NCBI GenBank assembly: GCA_946479825.1
Contig: CAMLHU010000019.1
Coordinates: forward strand, 1 to 15,394
Direction of reading: 5' to 3'
From: an uncultured Gemmatimonadota bacterium
Lineage (GTDB): Bacteria; Gemmatimonadota; Gemmatimonadetes; Gemmatimonadales; GWC2-71-9
DNA length: 15,394 bases
In this document: piece after piece, positions 6,717-14,971 of the stretch
Layout: each line of letters starts with the position of its first letter
Position numbering within the stretch: the first letter of the stretch is position 1
Translations under genes and position numbers: made by a program
The notes under the pieces: model-generated
Database searches by the model: none
What the model was told of the DNA's origin: nothing
What the model saw: only the letters and a program-made list of their open reading frames with translations

Positions 6717-8138
6717 ATGACACGCACGCTTCGCCACGTCGGACCGTGGGCGGTCGCGGCGTTCCTGGCGGGTTGCGCAGGCCAGCCACCCGCGGCCACG
6801 AGCCCGGCGCCGGAATCGGCCACCCCCGGGCCGAACGCCGCCTGGAGCGCCCTCCGGCCCCAGTACCCGTCCACCTACCAGCGCCACCCGTCGGCGCCAG
6901 TGTTCATTCGCAACGCGACGATCATGACCGCGGCCGGCCCGGAGATCGAGCACGGGTCGATCCTGCTGCGCGACGGCAAGATCGTCGCCGTGGGCACCGA
7001 CCTGACCGCCCCGGCCGACGCCACGGTCATCGACGGCACCGGGAAGTTCGTCACTCCCGGGCTCATCGACGATCACAGCCACCTCGGCGTCTACGCCGCC
7101 CCGGGCACCTGGGCGGAGAGCGACGGCAACGAGGCCACCAACCCGGTGACGCCGAACGTGTGGGCCGAGCATTCGTTCTGGCCCCAGGACCCGCAGATCC
7201 CGCTCGCGATCGCCGGCGGGGTGACCGTCATCGAAGTGCTGCCGGGCTCCGCCAACCTGATCGGCGGGCGGTCGGCCACGCTCCGGCTGATCCCGGCCCG
7301 GACGGTGGAGCAGATGAAGTTCCCGGGCGCGCCGTACAACCTGAAGATGGCGTGCGGGGAGAACCCGAAGCGGGTGTATGAGAACCGCGGGCCCTCGACC
7401 CGGATGGGCAACATGGCCGGCTATCGCGCGGCGTTCATCCAGGCCGAAGGGTATCGAAAGAAGTGGGACGCGTGGCTCGCCCACCCCGTCGGCGACCCGC
7501 CGGCCCGTGACCTCGGCCTCGAGACGCTGGCCGACGTCCTGCGCGGCAACATCCAGGTACAGAACCACTGCTACCGCGCCGACGAGATGGCCAACATGAT
7601 CGACCTCTCGCACGAGTTCGGCTTCCGGATCCGCTCGTTCCACCACGTGGTGGAGGGCTACAAGGTGGCCGACCTGCTGGCGCGCGACAGCATCGCGGCG
7701 TCGGTGTGGGCGGACTGGTGGGGCTTCAAGATGGAGGCGTACGACGGCATCCCGGAGAACGCGGCGCTGCTGACCCGCGCCGGGGTCCGGACCGTGATCC
7801 ACTCCGACAGCGAGGACGGCATCCAGCGGCTCAACCAGGCCGCGGCGGAGGCGCTCTTCGCGGGCCAGCAGGCGGGGATCCCGGTGACGCGGCTCGACGC
7901 GATCCGCTGGATCACCGCCAACCCGGCCTGGGTGCTCCGGATCGACAAGGAGACCGGCACGCTCGAGGCGGGCAAGGACGCCGACGTGGTGCTCTGGTCA
8001 GGCGACCCCTTCTCGGTGTACACCAAGTCGCTCAAGGTGTGGAACGACGGGTGGCTGGTGTTCGACCGGGACAACCCGGCGCGCCAGTACGAGACCGACT
8101 TCAACCTGGGCCAGGCGGCCCCGGGGGTGGGGCGATGA
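6717..8138 (+). CDS. Amidohydrolase, imidazolonepropionase-like lipoprotein
   Basis: The predicted protein has 473 residues. A lipoprotein signal ends in LAGC (C20), followed by a Pro/Ala-rich linker to about residue 58. The amidohydrolase-superfamily core follows. A small beta-sandwich strand set (61-112) leads to VTPGLIDDHSH with metal ligands H120 and H122. Next come the LKMACGENPKR motif (209-219), H284 in NHCY, H309/H310 in FHH, and H362/D364 in HSDSED; the set for a metal hydrolase is complete. The family hydrolyses cyclic amides or peptide-like bonds; the substrate is unknown. The GGAG at 6711-6714 is only two bases from the ATG, and a three-codon ATG-GAG-CGA-TGA reading overlaps the start. 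It overlaps the next gene by ATGA. Confidence 0.9.
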   Translation: MTRTLRHVGPWAVAAFLAGCAGQPPAATSPAPESATPGPNAAWSALRPQYPSTYQRHPSAPVFIRNATIMTAAGPEIEHGSILLRDGKIVAVGTDLTAPADATVIDGTGKFVTPGLIDDHSHLGVYAAPGTWAESDGNEATNPVTPNVWAEHSFWPQDPQIPLAIAGGVTVIEVLPGSANLIGGRSATLRLIPARTVEQMKFPGAPYNLKMACGENPKRVYENRGPSTRMGNMAGYRAAFIQAEGYRKKWDAWLAHPVGDPPARDLGLETLADVLRGNIQVQNHCYRADEMANMIDLSHEFGFRIRSFHHVVEGYKVADLLARDSIAASVWADWWGFKMEAYDGIPENAALLTRAGVRTVIHSDSEDGIQRLNQAAAEALFAGQQAGIPVTRLDAIRWITANPAWVLRIDKETGTLEAGKDADVVLWSGDPFSVYTKSLKVWNDGWLVFDRDNPARQYETDFNLGQAAPGVGR

Positions 8139-9388
8139 AGATCCACGCGATGGCCCTGCTGGCGGCGGGCGCGCTGTGCAGCGCCCTCCCGGCACAGGCG
8201 CAGACGGTCGCGATCACCGGCGGCACCGTGTACCCGGTGTCGGGGCCGAAGATCGAGAACGGCACGGTGATCCTCAAGGACGGGAAGGTCGCGGCGGTCG
8301 GCGCCGGGATCCCCATCCCCGCCGGCGCGACCCGCATCGACGCGACCGGCAAGGTGGTGACGCCCGGCTTCTTCCACGGCTTCGGGGACTACGGGCTCAC
8401 CGGCGTGCAGTCGGTGGGCGAGACCCGCGAGCGGACGCACGCGGGCGACGTCAACCCGTCGTTCAACGTCGCGGAGGGGATCGACCCCGCGGCGGTGACG
8501 ATCCCGATCGCCCGGATGCAGGGGATCACCACGGCGTTCGTGGGGCCGGCGGACGGGCTCATCGCCGGCCAGGGGACGATCATCGACCTCTCCGGCGACC
8601 GGCTCGAGGACCTCGTGGCGGTGAACCCCGCCGCGATGGTGCTGTCGGTCGGCACCAACGCGAAGGACGCCGGCGGCGGGAGCCGCGCGGGCGTGATGGA
8701 GCGCCTCCGCCAGCTCTTCTCCGACGCGCTCGAGTACCAGCGCCGCAAGGGCGACTACGACCAGAACCGGATGCAGGCGCTCTCAGCCCCTGCCGCCGAC
8801 CTCGCCGCCCTCGGACCGGTCCTTGCCGGGAAGGAGCCGGTGATCGTGGAGGCCAACCGGCGGAGCGACATCGAGAACGCGCTCCGGCTGGCGCAGGAGT
8901 TCCACCTGAAGATGATGATCCAGGGCGGGACCGAGGCCTGGATGGTGGCCCCTGAGCTCGCGAAGGCGGGGGTGCCGGTCCTGGTCGAGAACCTCACCGA
9001 CGTGCCACGCTTTGACGGGCTCCACGCCCGGCTCGACAACGCCACGGTCCTGGCGCAGGCGGGGGTCAAGGTGGTCATCGCCCAGAACGACGACAGCCGC
9101 GACCGGGACCTCCGGTTCGCGGCCGGTAACGCCGTGCGGAACGGGATGACCTGGGACCAGGCCCTCCGGGCCGTGACCCTCTCGCCGGCGGAGGCATACG
9201 GCGTGGCCGACCGGTGGGGCTCGCTCGAGCCCGGCAAGGCGGCCGACGTGGTCGTGTGGTCGGGCGATCCGTTCGAGTTCTCAAGCCGGGCCGAGCACGT
9301 GTTCATCCGGGGCGCGGAAGTGCCGATGGTCAGCCGGATGACGGAACTGCTGGATCGGTACCGGAGTTTGCCGCCGAAGTACTTCTAG
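8135..9388 (+). CDS. Amidohydrolase-fold protein lacking metal ligands (likely pseudoenzyme)
   Basis: The predicted protein has 417 residues and a signal peptide ending in AQAQ (about 1-23), so it is exported. It has the overall amidohydrolase layout. The beta-sandwich opening (24-76), VTPG, and the C-terminal GSLEPGKAADVVVWSGDPF (362-380) that closes the fold line up with the preceding gene. The metal-binding positions do not. Where the neighbour has HxH, this protein has F83-G84-D85. H284, H309/H310 and H362/D364 correspond by my hand alignment to A240, G264/G265 and A316/N318. It therefore probably does not hydrolyse by the usual mechanism. The ATGA overlap with the active paralogue suggests a co-translated partner or regulatory subunit. 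Homologues with similarly degenerate sites exist as far as I recall, so this may be a family trait. Confidence 0.88.
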   Translation: MKIHAMALLAAGALCSALPAQAQTVAITGGTVYPVSGPKIENGTVILKDGKVAAVGAGIPIPAGATRIDATGKVVTPGFFHGFGDYGLTGVQSVGETRERTHAGDVNPSFNVAEGIDPAAVTIPIARMQGITTAFVGPADGLIAGQGTIIDLSGDRLEDLVAVNPAAMVLSVGTNAKDAGGGSRAGVMERLRQLFSDALEYQRRKGDYDQNRMQALSAPAADLAALGPVLAGKEPVIVEANRRSDIENALRLAQEFHLKMMIQGGTEAWMVAPELAKAGVPVLVENLTDVPRFDGLHARLDNATVLAQAGVKVVIAQNDDSRDRDLRFAAGNAVRNGMTWDQALRAVTLSPAEAYGVADRWGSLEPGKAADVVVWSGDPFEFSSRAEHVFIRGAEVPMVSRMTELLDRYRSLPPKYF

Positions 9389-9389
9389 A

Positions 9390-9495
9390 GAGCTTGGAGC
9401 GAGGAGCTGGGAGCTAGGAGCTGGGGCTGGGAGCGTGAAGCTGTTTCAAGCTCCCGACTCCAGGCTCCAAGCTCCTAGCTCCTAGCTCCTAGCTC
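9390..9495. repeat. Long imperfect inverted repeat of GAGCTAG heptads
   Basis: The left arm (9390-9434) and the reverse complement of the right arm (9450-9495) align over about 45 bases with one gap and only a few mismatches, separated by about 15 bases. Both arms are built from degenerate copies of the 7-base unit GAGCTAG; the right arm holds three nearly perfect copies. The element fills the gap between two convergent genes, starting two bases after the plus-strand stop, and overlaps the last codons of the minus-strand gene. It should fold as a strong hairpin in either transcript and may terminate both, though no T-run follows. It looks like an intergenic repeat or miniature element. Confidence 0.88.
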
Positions 9496-9794
9496 CCCCC
9501 TTCCTCCTTCACGCTCACCACTTCGCCCTTCGCGGCGGCCAGCTCCTTGTCGATCCGGGCGAGGTCCGCCTCGGCGGCGTCGATCGCGGCGACGAGTTCG
9601 TCGCGCCGGCCGGCGTCAGGCGCCGTGCCCTTGGCCTCGCCGTGGGCCAGGCGGCCGAGGTCGCGCAGGGCCTGATCACGCTTGCGGGTGGCGGTGGACT
9701 GCTCGCCCAGGAGCCGGAGCTGCTCGACCGTGGCCTGGGCCTTCCGGCCGACCGCGGCCACGGCCTCGTTCACCTGATCCAGGAATTTCGCCAT
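9489..9794 (-). CDS. Small coiled-coil protein of unknown function
   Basis: The predicted protein has 101 residues. I chose the ATG at 9794 because GGGAG lies seven bases upstream; an in-frame start at 9833 has no such site. The protein is almost entirely helical, Ala/Glu/Arg/Lys-rich, with heptad-like spacing in residues 1-60 and 68-92, interrupted by a Gly/Pro/Asp segment (about 58-66). There is no signal peptide, membrane helix or Cys. I do not recognise a family; it resembles short cytosolic coiled-coil proteins that pair as helical hairpins. The last residues (GGS) and the TAG stop lie within the right arm of the GAGCTAG repeat, so its C-terminus may have been altered by that element. 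It is monocistronic, separated from rpmA by a terminator. Confidence 0.72.
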   Translation of the reverse strand: MAKFLDQVNEAVAAVGRKAQATVEQLRLLGEQSTATRKRDQALRDLGRLAHGEAKGTAPDAGRRDELVAAIDAAEADLARIDKELAAAKGEVVSVKEEGGS

Positions 9795-9876
9795 CGTCTG
9801 CTCCCGTAGGGGTTCCCTGCCCGGTACGCGCACCGGCCCGCCGATGTTTCAATCTGCACACCGGGGAGGGCAAACG

Positions 9877-9902
9877 AAAAGGACGCCGCGGAGGCGGCGT
9901 CC
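9877..9902 (-). terminator. Rho-independent terminator of rplU-rpmA
   Basis: On the minus strand, GGACGCCGC (9902-9894), the loop CTCC and GCGGCGTCC (9889-9881) form a perfect 9-bp GC-rich stem. TTTTCGTTTG follows. It sits 22 bases after the rpmA stop, as expected for the end of this operon. The plus-strand reading lacks a T-run, so it works in one direction. Confidence 0.92.
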
Positions 9903-9924
9903 CTTGAACGGCGAGCGGTCGGAC

Positions 9925-10191
9925 TCAGTTCGCGGCAGCGGCCGGATAGACCGAGACCTGCCGGCGGGCCTTGTCCTTGTGCTCGAACTTGACCACGCCA
10001 TCGACCAGGGCGAAGAGCGTGTCGTCGCTGGCGCGGCGCACGTTCTTGCCGGGATGGAACTTGGTGCCCCGCTGGCGGACGATGATCATCCCCGCGGTGA
10101 CCTTCTCGCCGCCGTAGCGCTTGACGCCGAGGTACTGCGGATTGGAGTCGCGGCCGTTGCGGCTGGAGCCGACGCCCTTCTTGTGAGCCAT
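9925..10191 (-). CDS. rpmA: 50S ribosomal protein L27
   Basis: The protein has 88 residues, full length for L27. The N-terminus [16 protein letters not shown] and the core [21 protein letters not shown] and [10 protein letters not shown] are diagnostic. The N-terminal tail reaches towards the peptidyl-transferase centre of the 50S subunit. It starts directly at MAHKK, without the cleaved N-terminal extension seen in Firmicutes. GAGG, which overlaps the rplU stop codon, lies five bases before the ATG, so it is coupled to rplU with a 7-base gap. A terminator follows. Confidence 0.98.
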   Translation of the reverse strand: MAHKKGVGSSRNGRDSNPQYLGVKRYGGEKVTAGMIIVRQRGTKFHPGKNVRRASDDTLFALVDGVVKFEHKDKARRQVSVYPAAAAN

Positions 10192-10198
10192 GGGATCC

Positions 10199-10513
10199 TC
10201 AGCCGAGCTTGAGGCCGGTGATCCGGACCTCGGTGTACTTCTGCCGATGACCGGTCTTGCGGCGGTAGTTCTTCCGCCGCTTGAACTTGAAGACGTAGAT
10301 CTTGTCGCCCTTGGTCTCGGCCACGACCTCGGCCTCGACCTTGGCGCCCTTCACGAGCGGCGTCCCCGCGTGGATGGTCTCGCCATCCGAGGAGAGCAGC
10401 ACTTCGTCAAAGACGACCTTGTCGCCCGGCTGCTTGTCGAGCCGGGGGAGGCGGAGCGTCTTGCCCTTTTCGGCCCGGAACTGCTTTCCCGAGGCCCGGA
10501 AAATCGCGTACAT
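10199..10513 (-). CDS. rplU: 50S ribosomal protein L21
   Basis: The protein has 104 residues, the usual length. It opens with [15 protein letters not shown]. The basic C-terminal segment [19 protein letters not shown] binds 23S rRNA and is the L21 signature. I chose the ATG at 10513 because the family starts at MYAI and AGGA lies about four bases upstream; an in-frame start 11 codons earlier lies in the leader. A near-consensus promoter lies about 45 bases upstream. It follows rng and precedes rpmA, a linkage widely conserved in bacteria. Confidence 0.98.
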   Translation of the reverse strand: MYAIFRASGKQFRAEKGKTLRLPRLDKQPGDKVVFDEVLLSSDGETIHAGTPLVKGAKVEAEVVAETKGDKIYVFKFKRRKNYRRKTGHRQKYTEVRITGLKLG

Positions 10514-10555
10514 ACGGTCCTGTCCCGAAGTCGGGGGTACGTGCAAGAGCCCGGA

Positions 10556-10584
10556 AGATTAACCGGGGGACGGGGTTAGGTCAA
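10556..10584 (-). promoter_or_regulatory. Sigma-70-type promoter of rplU-rpmA
   Basis: On the minus strand, TTGACC (10584-10579), a 17-base spacer and TAATCT (10561-10556) give five of six -35 matches and four of six -10 matches at ideal spacing. The predicted start near 10549 leaves a leader of about 36 nt that contains a small CCCG-ACTT-CGGG hairpin. The promoter begins 24 bases past the rng stop, so ribosomal-protein expression need not depend on rng read-through. Confidence 0.8.
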
Positions 10585-10607
10585 TGGGGCCGGACCTGCC
10601 CTGCCCC

Positions 10608-12623
10608 TCACGCCACCGCGTACATCTCCGTGACGTCCCGCCCGGCGGGGCGGCTCATCAGCCGGAACTCGTCGAGCCGCATCATCGGGTCGTCCCGCAC
10701 CTCGAGCTCGACGCCGATCTGGCGGGCGAGGGCCTGGATCAGCTTCGGCTCCTCCTCGAGGAGGTAGAGTGCCACCTCGGGGTGGAGTCGGACGGCCAGC
10801 TGCCGCTCGCGGTGCTCGTAGCCGGCCCGCTTGAGCGAGCGCTCGAGGCGCCGCGCCACCACCTCGGGCCGGAAGACCCGGCCGGTCCCGGAGCAGGTCG
10901 GGCAGTCGGCGGTCATCGAATGCCAGAGCGAGGGGCGGACCCGCTGGCGGGTCATCTCGATCAGGCCGAGCTCGGAGACGGCGTACGCCTTGGTCCGGGC
11001 CCGGTCGCGGGCCAGGTGGCTCCGGAGCTCGGAGAGCACGCGGTCGCGGTTCTGCTTCGACTCCATGTCGATGAAGTCGCAGACGACGATCCCGCCGATG
11101 TCGCGGAGCCGGAGCTGGCGGGCGATCTCGCGGGCCGCTTCGAGGTTGGTCCGGAGGATGGTCTTCTCCGGGTCCTTCTTGCCGGTGTAGCGGCCGGTGT
11201 TGACGTCGATCGAGACCAGCGCCTCGGTGGGCTGGATGACGATCGAGCCGCCGTTCGGGAGCTCGCAGCGCGACTTGAAGAGGTCCTTGATCTCGCGTTC
11301 GATGTCGAACTTCTCGAACAGCGGCTGCGGCTCGGTGTAGTGGTGCACCCGCTGGTTCAGGTCCGGGTCCACCTGCTCGAGGTACTGCTCGATCTCGTGG
11401 ACGAGCTCCTTGGAGTCGCACCAGAGCCCGTCCACCTTGGCGCTGAACAGGTCGCGGATGATGCCGCGGGTGAGGCTGGTCTCGCGCTGGACCAGCGCCG
11501 GCGCCCGGACGAAGCGGAGCTTCTTGTTGATCTTCTTCCAGAGGTTGAGCAGCGACTCCACCTCGCGGCGGAAGTGCTCCTCGGTGGTGCCTTCGGCCAC
11601 GGTGCGGACGATCATCCCGCCCGACCCGGCCGGCATCAGGCGATTGACCATCTCGCGGAGCTTGGCCCGCTGCTCGCGGCTCTCGATCTTGCGGCTCACG
11701 CCGACGCGGGACGCGTGCGGCATGTACACCAGGAACCGCCCGGGGAGGGAGATCTGGGCGGTGACGCGGCATCCCTTGGTGCTGATCGGCTCCTTGGTGA
11801 CCTGCACCAGGAGCGTCTGACCCTTCTTGACCAGGTCGGCGATGTTAGGGAGCGCACGCCGGCCGTTCACCTCGCGGAAGCGCGGAGCGGCCTCCCGTTC
11901 CCGGGGCTTCTCCTTCTCCCGTTCCCGGGGCGCCTGAGCCTCGCCGCCCCGCTCACCACGACCGCCCCGCCGGCCGCCGTTCTGCCGGCGTTCGCGCGGC
12001 GGCCGCTCGCCACCCTGGGGCGCGGGAGCCGCCTCGGGCTCGGCCGACGCCTCCGGCGCGGGCTCCATCGGCTCAGCGCTCGGCGCCGGGACCTCGGGCG
12101 CCTCCTCGGCCTCACGCTCGGTCGGGAAATCCTCCGGTCCGCCCTCGATCCCCGTGGCCCCGTTGCCCCGCCGGCGACGCCGCCGACGTCGCGAGCGACG
12201 GTGGCCCCCCTCCTTCTTCTCCCCACCCTCCCCACCTTCCCCGCCCTGCGGCTCGGCGGCCTCCGATTCCGCCGGGGACTCCTCGGCGGCGGACGCCGGC
12301 TCGGCCGGCATCGAGACCACAGGCTCGGACGCCGAGGCCGCGACGACGGGATATTCCGCCGTCGCCGGCTCCTCGTCCGGATCGTGCTCTTCGTCCGGCT
12401 CGAGCAGGTCCGACGCGTGGAGGAAGGCGCTCTTTTCGAGGCCGATGTCTACGAAGGCTGCCTGGATACCGGGAAGGACTGCCTCCACCCGGCCCAGGTA
12501 GATATCGCCGACGATGCGGCGATGGTCGGGACGATCGACCAGGAGCTCAACAAGACGGTCGTCCTCGAGGATGGCGACGCGCGTCTCGCGCTGCGTGCCA
12601 TTGATGAGAATCTCGCGCTTCAC
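10608..12623 (-). CDS. rng: Ribonuclease E/G family endoribonuclease with S1-domain insertion
   Basis: Endoribonuclease of mRNA decay and rRNA processing, 671 residues. The S1 RNA-binding domain is split. Residues 35-72 (GDIYLGRVEAVLPGIQAAFVD, SAFLH) and 258-300 (IADLVKKGQTLLVQV, STKG) flank about 185 low-complexity residues. This insertion is first acidic and Ala/Pro-rich, then has a run of Arg (142-152), then RGG-like and RERE-rich basic segments. The 5'-sensor and DNase I-like core follow, with catalytic D473 (SIDVNTG) and D516 (CDFIDM) and N475. The zinc-link motif is C574-P-T-C577. The C-terminal small domain ends at 671 with no degradosome scaffold, so it is G-like in layout; the symbol could also be rne. 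The start is a GTG with GAGG nine bases upstream. Confidence 0.95.
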   Translation of the reverse strand: MKREILINGTQRETRVAILEDDRLVELLVDRPDHRRIVGDIYLGRVEAVLPGIQAAFVDIGLEKSAFLHASDLLEPDEEHDPDEEPATAEYPVVAASASEPVVSMPAEPASAAEESPAESEAAEPQGGEGGEGGEKKEGGHRRSRRRRRRRRGNGATGIEGGPEDFPTEREAEEAPEVPAPSAEPMEPAPEASAEPEAAPAPQGGERPPRERRQNGGRRGGRGERGGEAQAPREREKEKPREREAAPRFREVNGRRALPNIADLVKKGQTLLVQVTKEPISTKGCRVTAQISLPGRFLVYMPHASRVGVSRKIESREQRAKLREMVNRLMPAGSGGMIVRTVAEGTTEEHFRREVESLLNLWKKINKKLRFVRAPALVQRETSLTRGIIRDLFSAKVDGLWCDSKELVHEIEQYLEQVDPDLNQRVHHYTEPQPLFEKFDIEREIKDLFKSRCELPNGGSIVIQPTEALVSIDVNTGRYTGKKDPEKTILRTNLEAAREIARQLRLRDIGGIVVCDFIDMESKQNRDRVLSELRSHLARDRARTKAYAVSELGLIEMTRQRVRPSLWHSMTADCPTCSGTGRVFRPEVVARRLERSLKRAGYEHRERQLAVRLHPEVALYLLEEEPKLIQALARQIGVELEVRDDPMMRLDEFRLMSRPAGRDVTEMYAVA

Positions 12624-13007
12624 GCGATGTACCCTCGGCCGGCCCGGGGGGGGCGGCCTTCAAAACGTGGACGGGCGACCGGCGGGGCCACCCGGCCCCA
12701 CGATCGCCCGCGATCCCAAGGCCCGTCGCCGGGCCGGCACCTGCCGACAGCGAGCGGGCCGAAGCCCGGACCCCACTGCCCTGCCCTGCGCGGCCCCCGA
12801 TGATCCGGGGTCCGCCAACCTGCGACTCCGTGCGCCCCGCCATAAGCCCCCGCCAGGACGCGTCGAATCCACCCATGGGACACAGCGTTGCGCGTGTGCC
12901 CGACAGGATGAAGATCGAACGCCGGTACGGGGAGGCGAACTGCATAGGCGAGCTAAATCTATGATACAGGGAGAGTTAGCGCAATACGACAGGCCTGCTG
13001 ACCAACC
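12624..13007 (-). other. Gene-free 384-base region, probable rng leader
   Basis: I see no convincing gene here on either strand; open frames are GC-driven and overlap rng or MOSC coding sequence. The part next to rng is very GC-rich, with a run of eight G at 12645-12652 and several short hairpins, for example CCCCG-ATGATC-CGGGG near 12789-12804. The distal part (12945-12985) is AT-rich and contains a promoter candidate. The simplest reading is a long structured 5' untranslated leader for rng. E. coli rne has a comparably long leader used in autoregulation, but no homology is claimed. Confidence 0.5.
12956..12984 (-). promoter_or_regulatory. Candidate promoter for rng
   Basis: On the minus strand, TTGCGC (12984-12979), a 17-base spacer and TAGATT (12961-12956) form a plausible but weak sigma-70 promoter within the only AT-rich stretch upstream of rng. 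Start of transcription would be near 12949, giving a leader of about 325 nt. It begins 24 bases after the MOSC stop. Confidence 0.35.
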
Positions 13008-13390
13008 TTACGCCCCGAGGGCGGCCAAGCGGTCGGTCAGCGACGCCCGCCATTCGGGACAAAGTGCCTCCACCGCCAGCAGCCGCCGGGTCGGGCCGGC
13101 GGGGCCCTGCTTGTCCAACTTGATCCGGTAGGCCTCGGCCACCGAGATCGCGGCGGGATGGGCGGATTCGAGGACGAGGGCGTCCCCCGCCTGCGCCTCG
13201 CCCGGCTCGAGCACCCGGGAGTACCACCCCGTCCAGCCCCGCGCCCGGACCTGGGCGACCACGTCCGGGATGCCGAGTCTTGCGGCCAGCGTCCCGCAGG
13301 GTCCGCGGGCCGAGGCGACCTCGATCAGGGCGGAGCCGAGCCGGAATCGGTCGCCGATATGGACGGTGGTCTCGTCGAGGCCGGAGACCG

Positions 13391-14878
<1,488 letters not shown>

Positions 14879-14947
14879 GGCGGGACCGCGCATTTCGGCA
14901 GAGGGATCGGCAGCGGCCGCTGGCCGCCGCGCTGACACGACCCGGGG

Positions 14948-14953
14948 AATATA
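14948..14953 (-). promoter_or_regulatory. Possible -10 element for acyl-CoA dehydrogenase
   Basis: TATATT, embedded in the near-palindrome GGGGTATATTCCCC, is the only AT-rich hexamer in the 93-base gap before the dehydrogenase. No good -35 lies 17 bases upstream, and the palindrome may instead be an operator. A leader of about 63 nt would result. Confidence 0.3.
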
Positions 14954-14971
14954 CCCCCGCCGACGCCGGAT

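Noticed and set aside
10584..12803. Open plus-strand frame of about 740 codons
   Set aside because: It is the antisense mirror of the RNase E/G gene, with compositional bias (Leu/Asp/Val/Arg-rich) and no recognisable motifs.
12547..12945. Minus-strand frame of 132 codons starting just after the candidate rng promoter
   Set aside because: It overlaps the start of rng in another frame. It has no ribosome-binding site if the predicted transcript start is right, and shows Gly/Arg-rich mirror composition.
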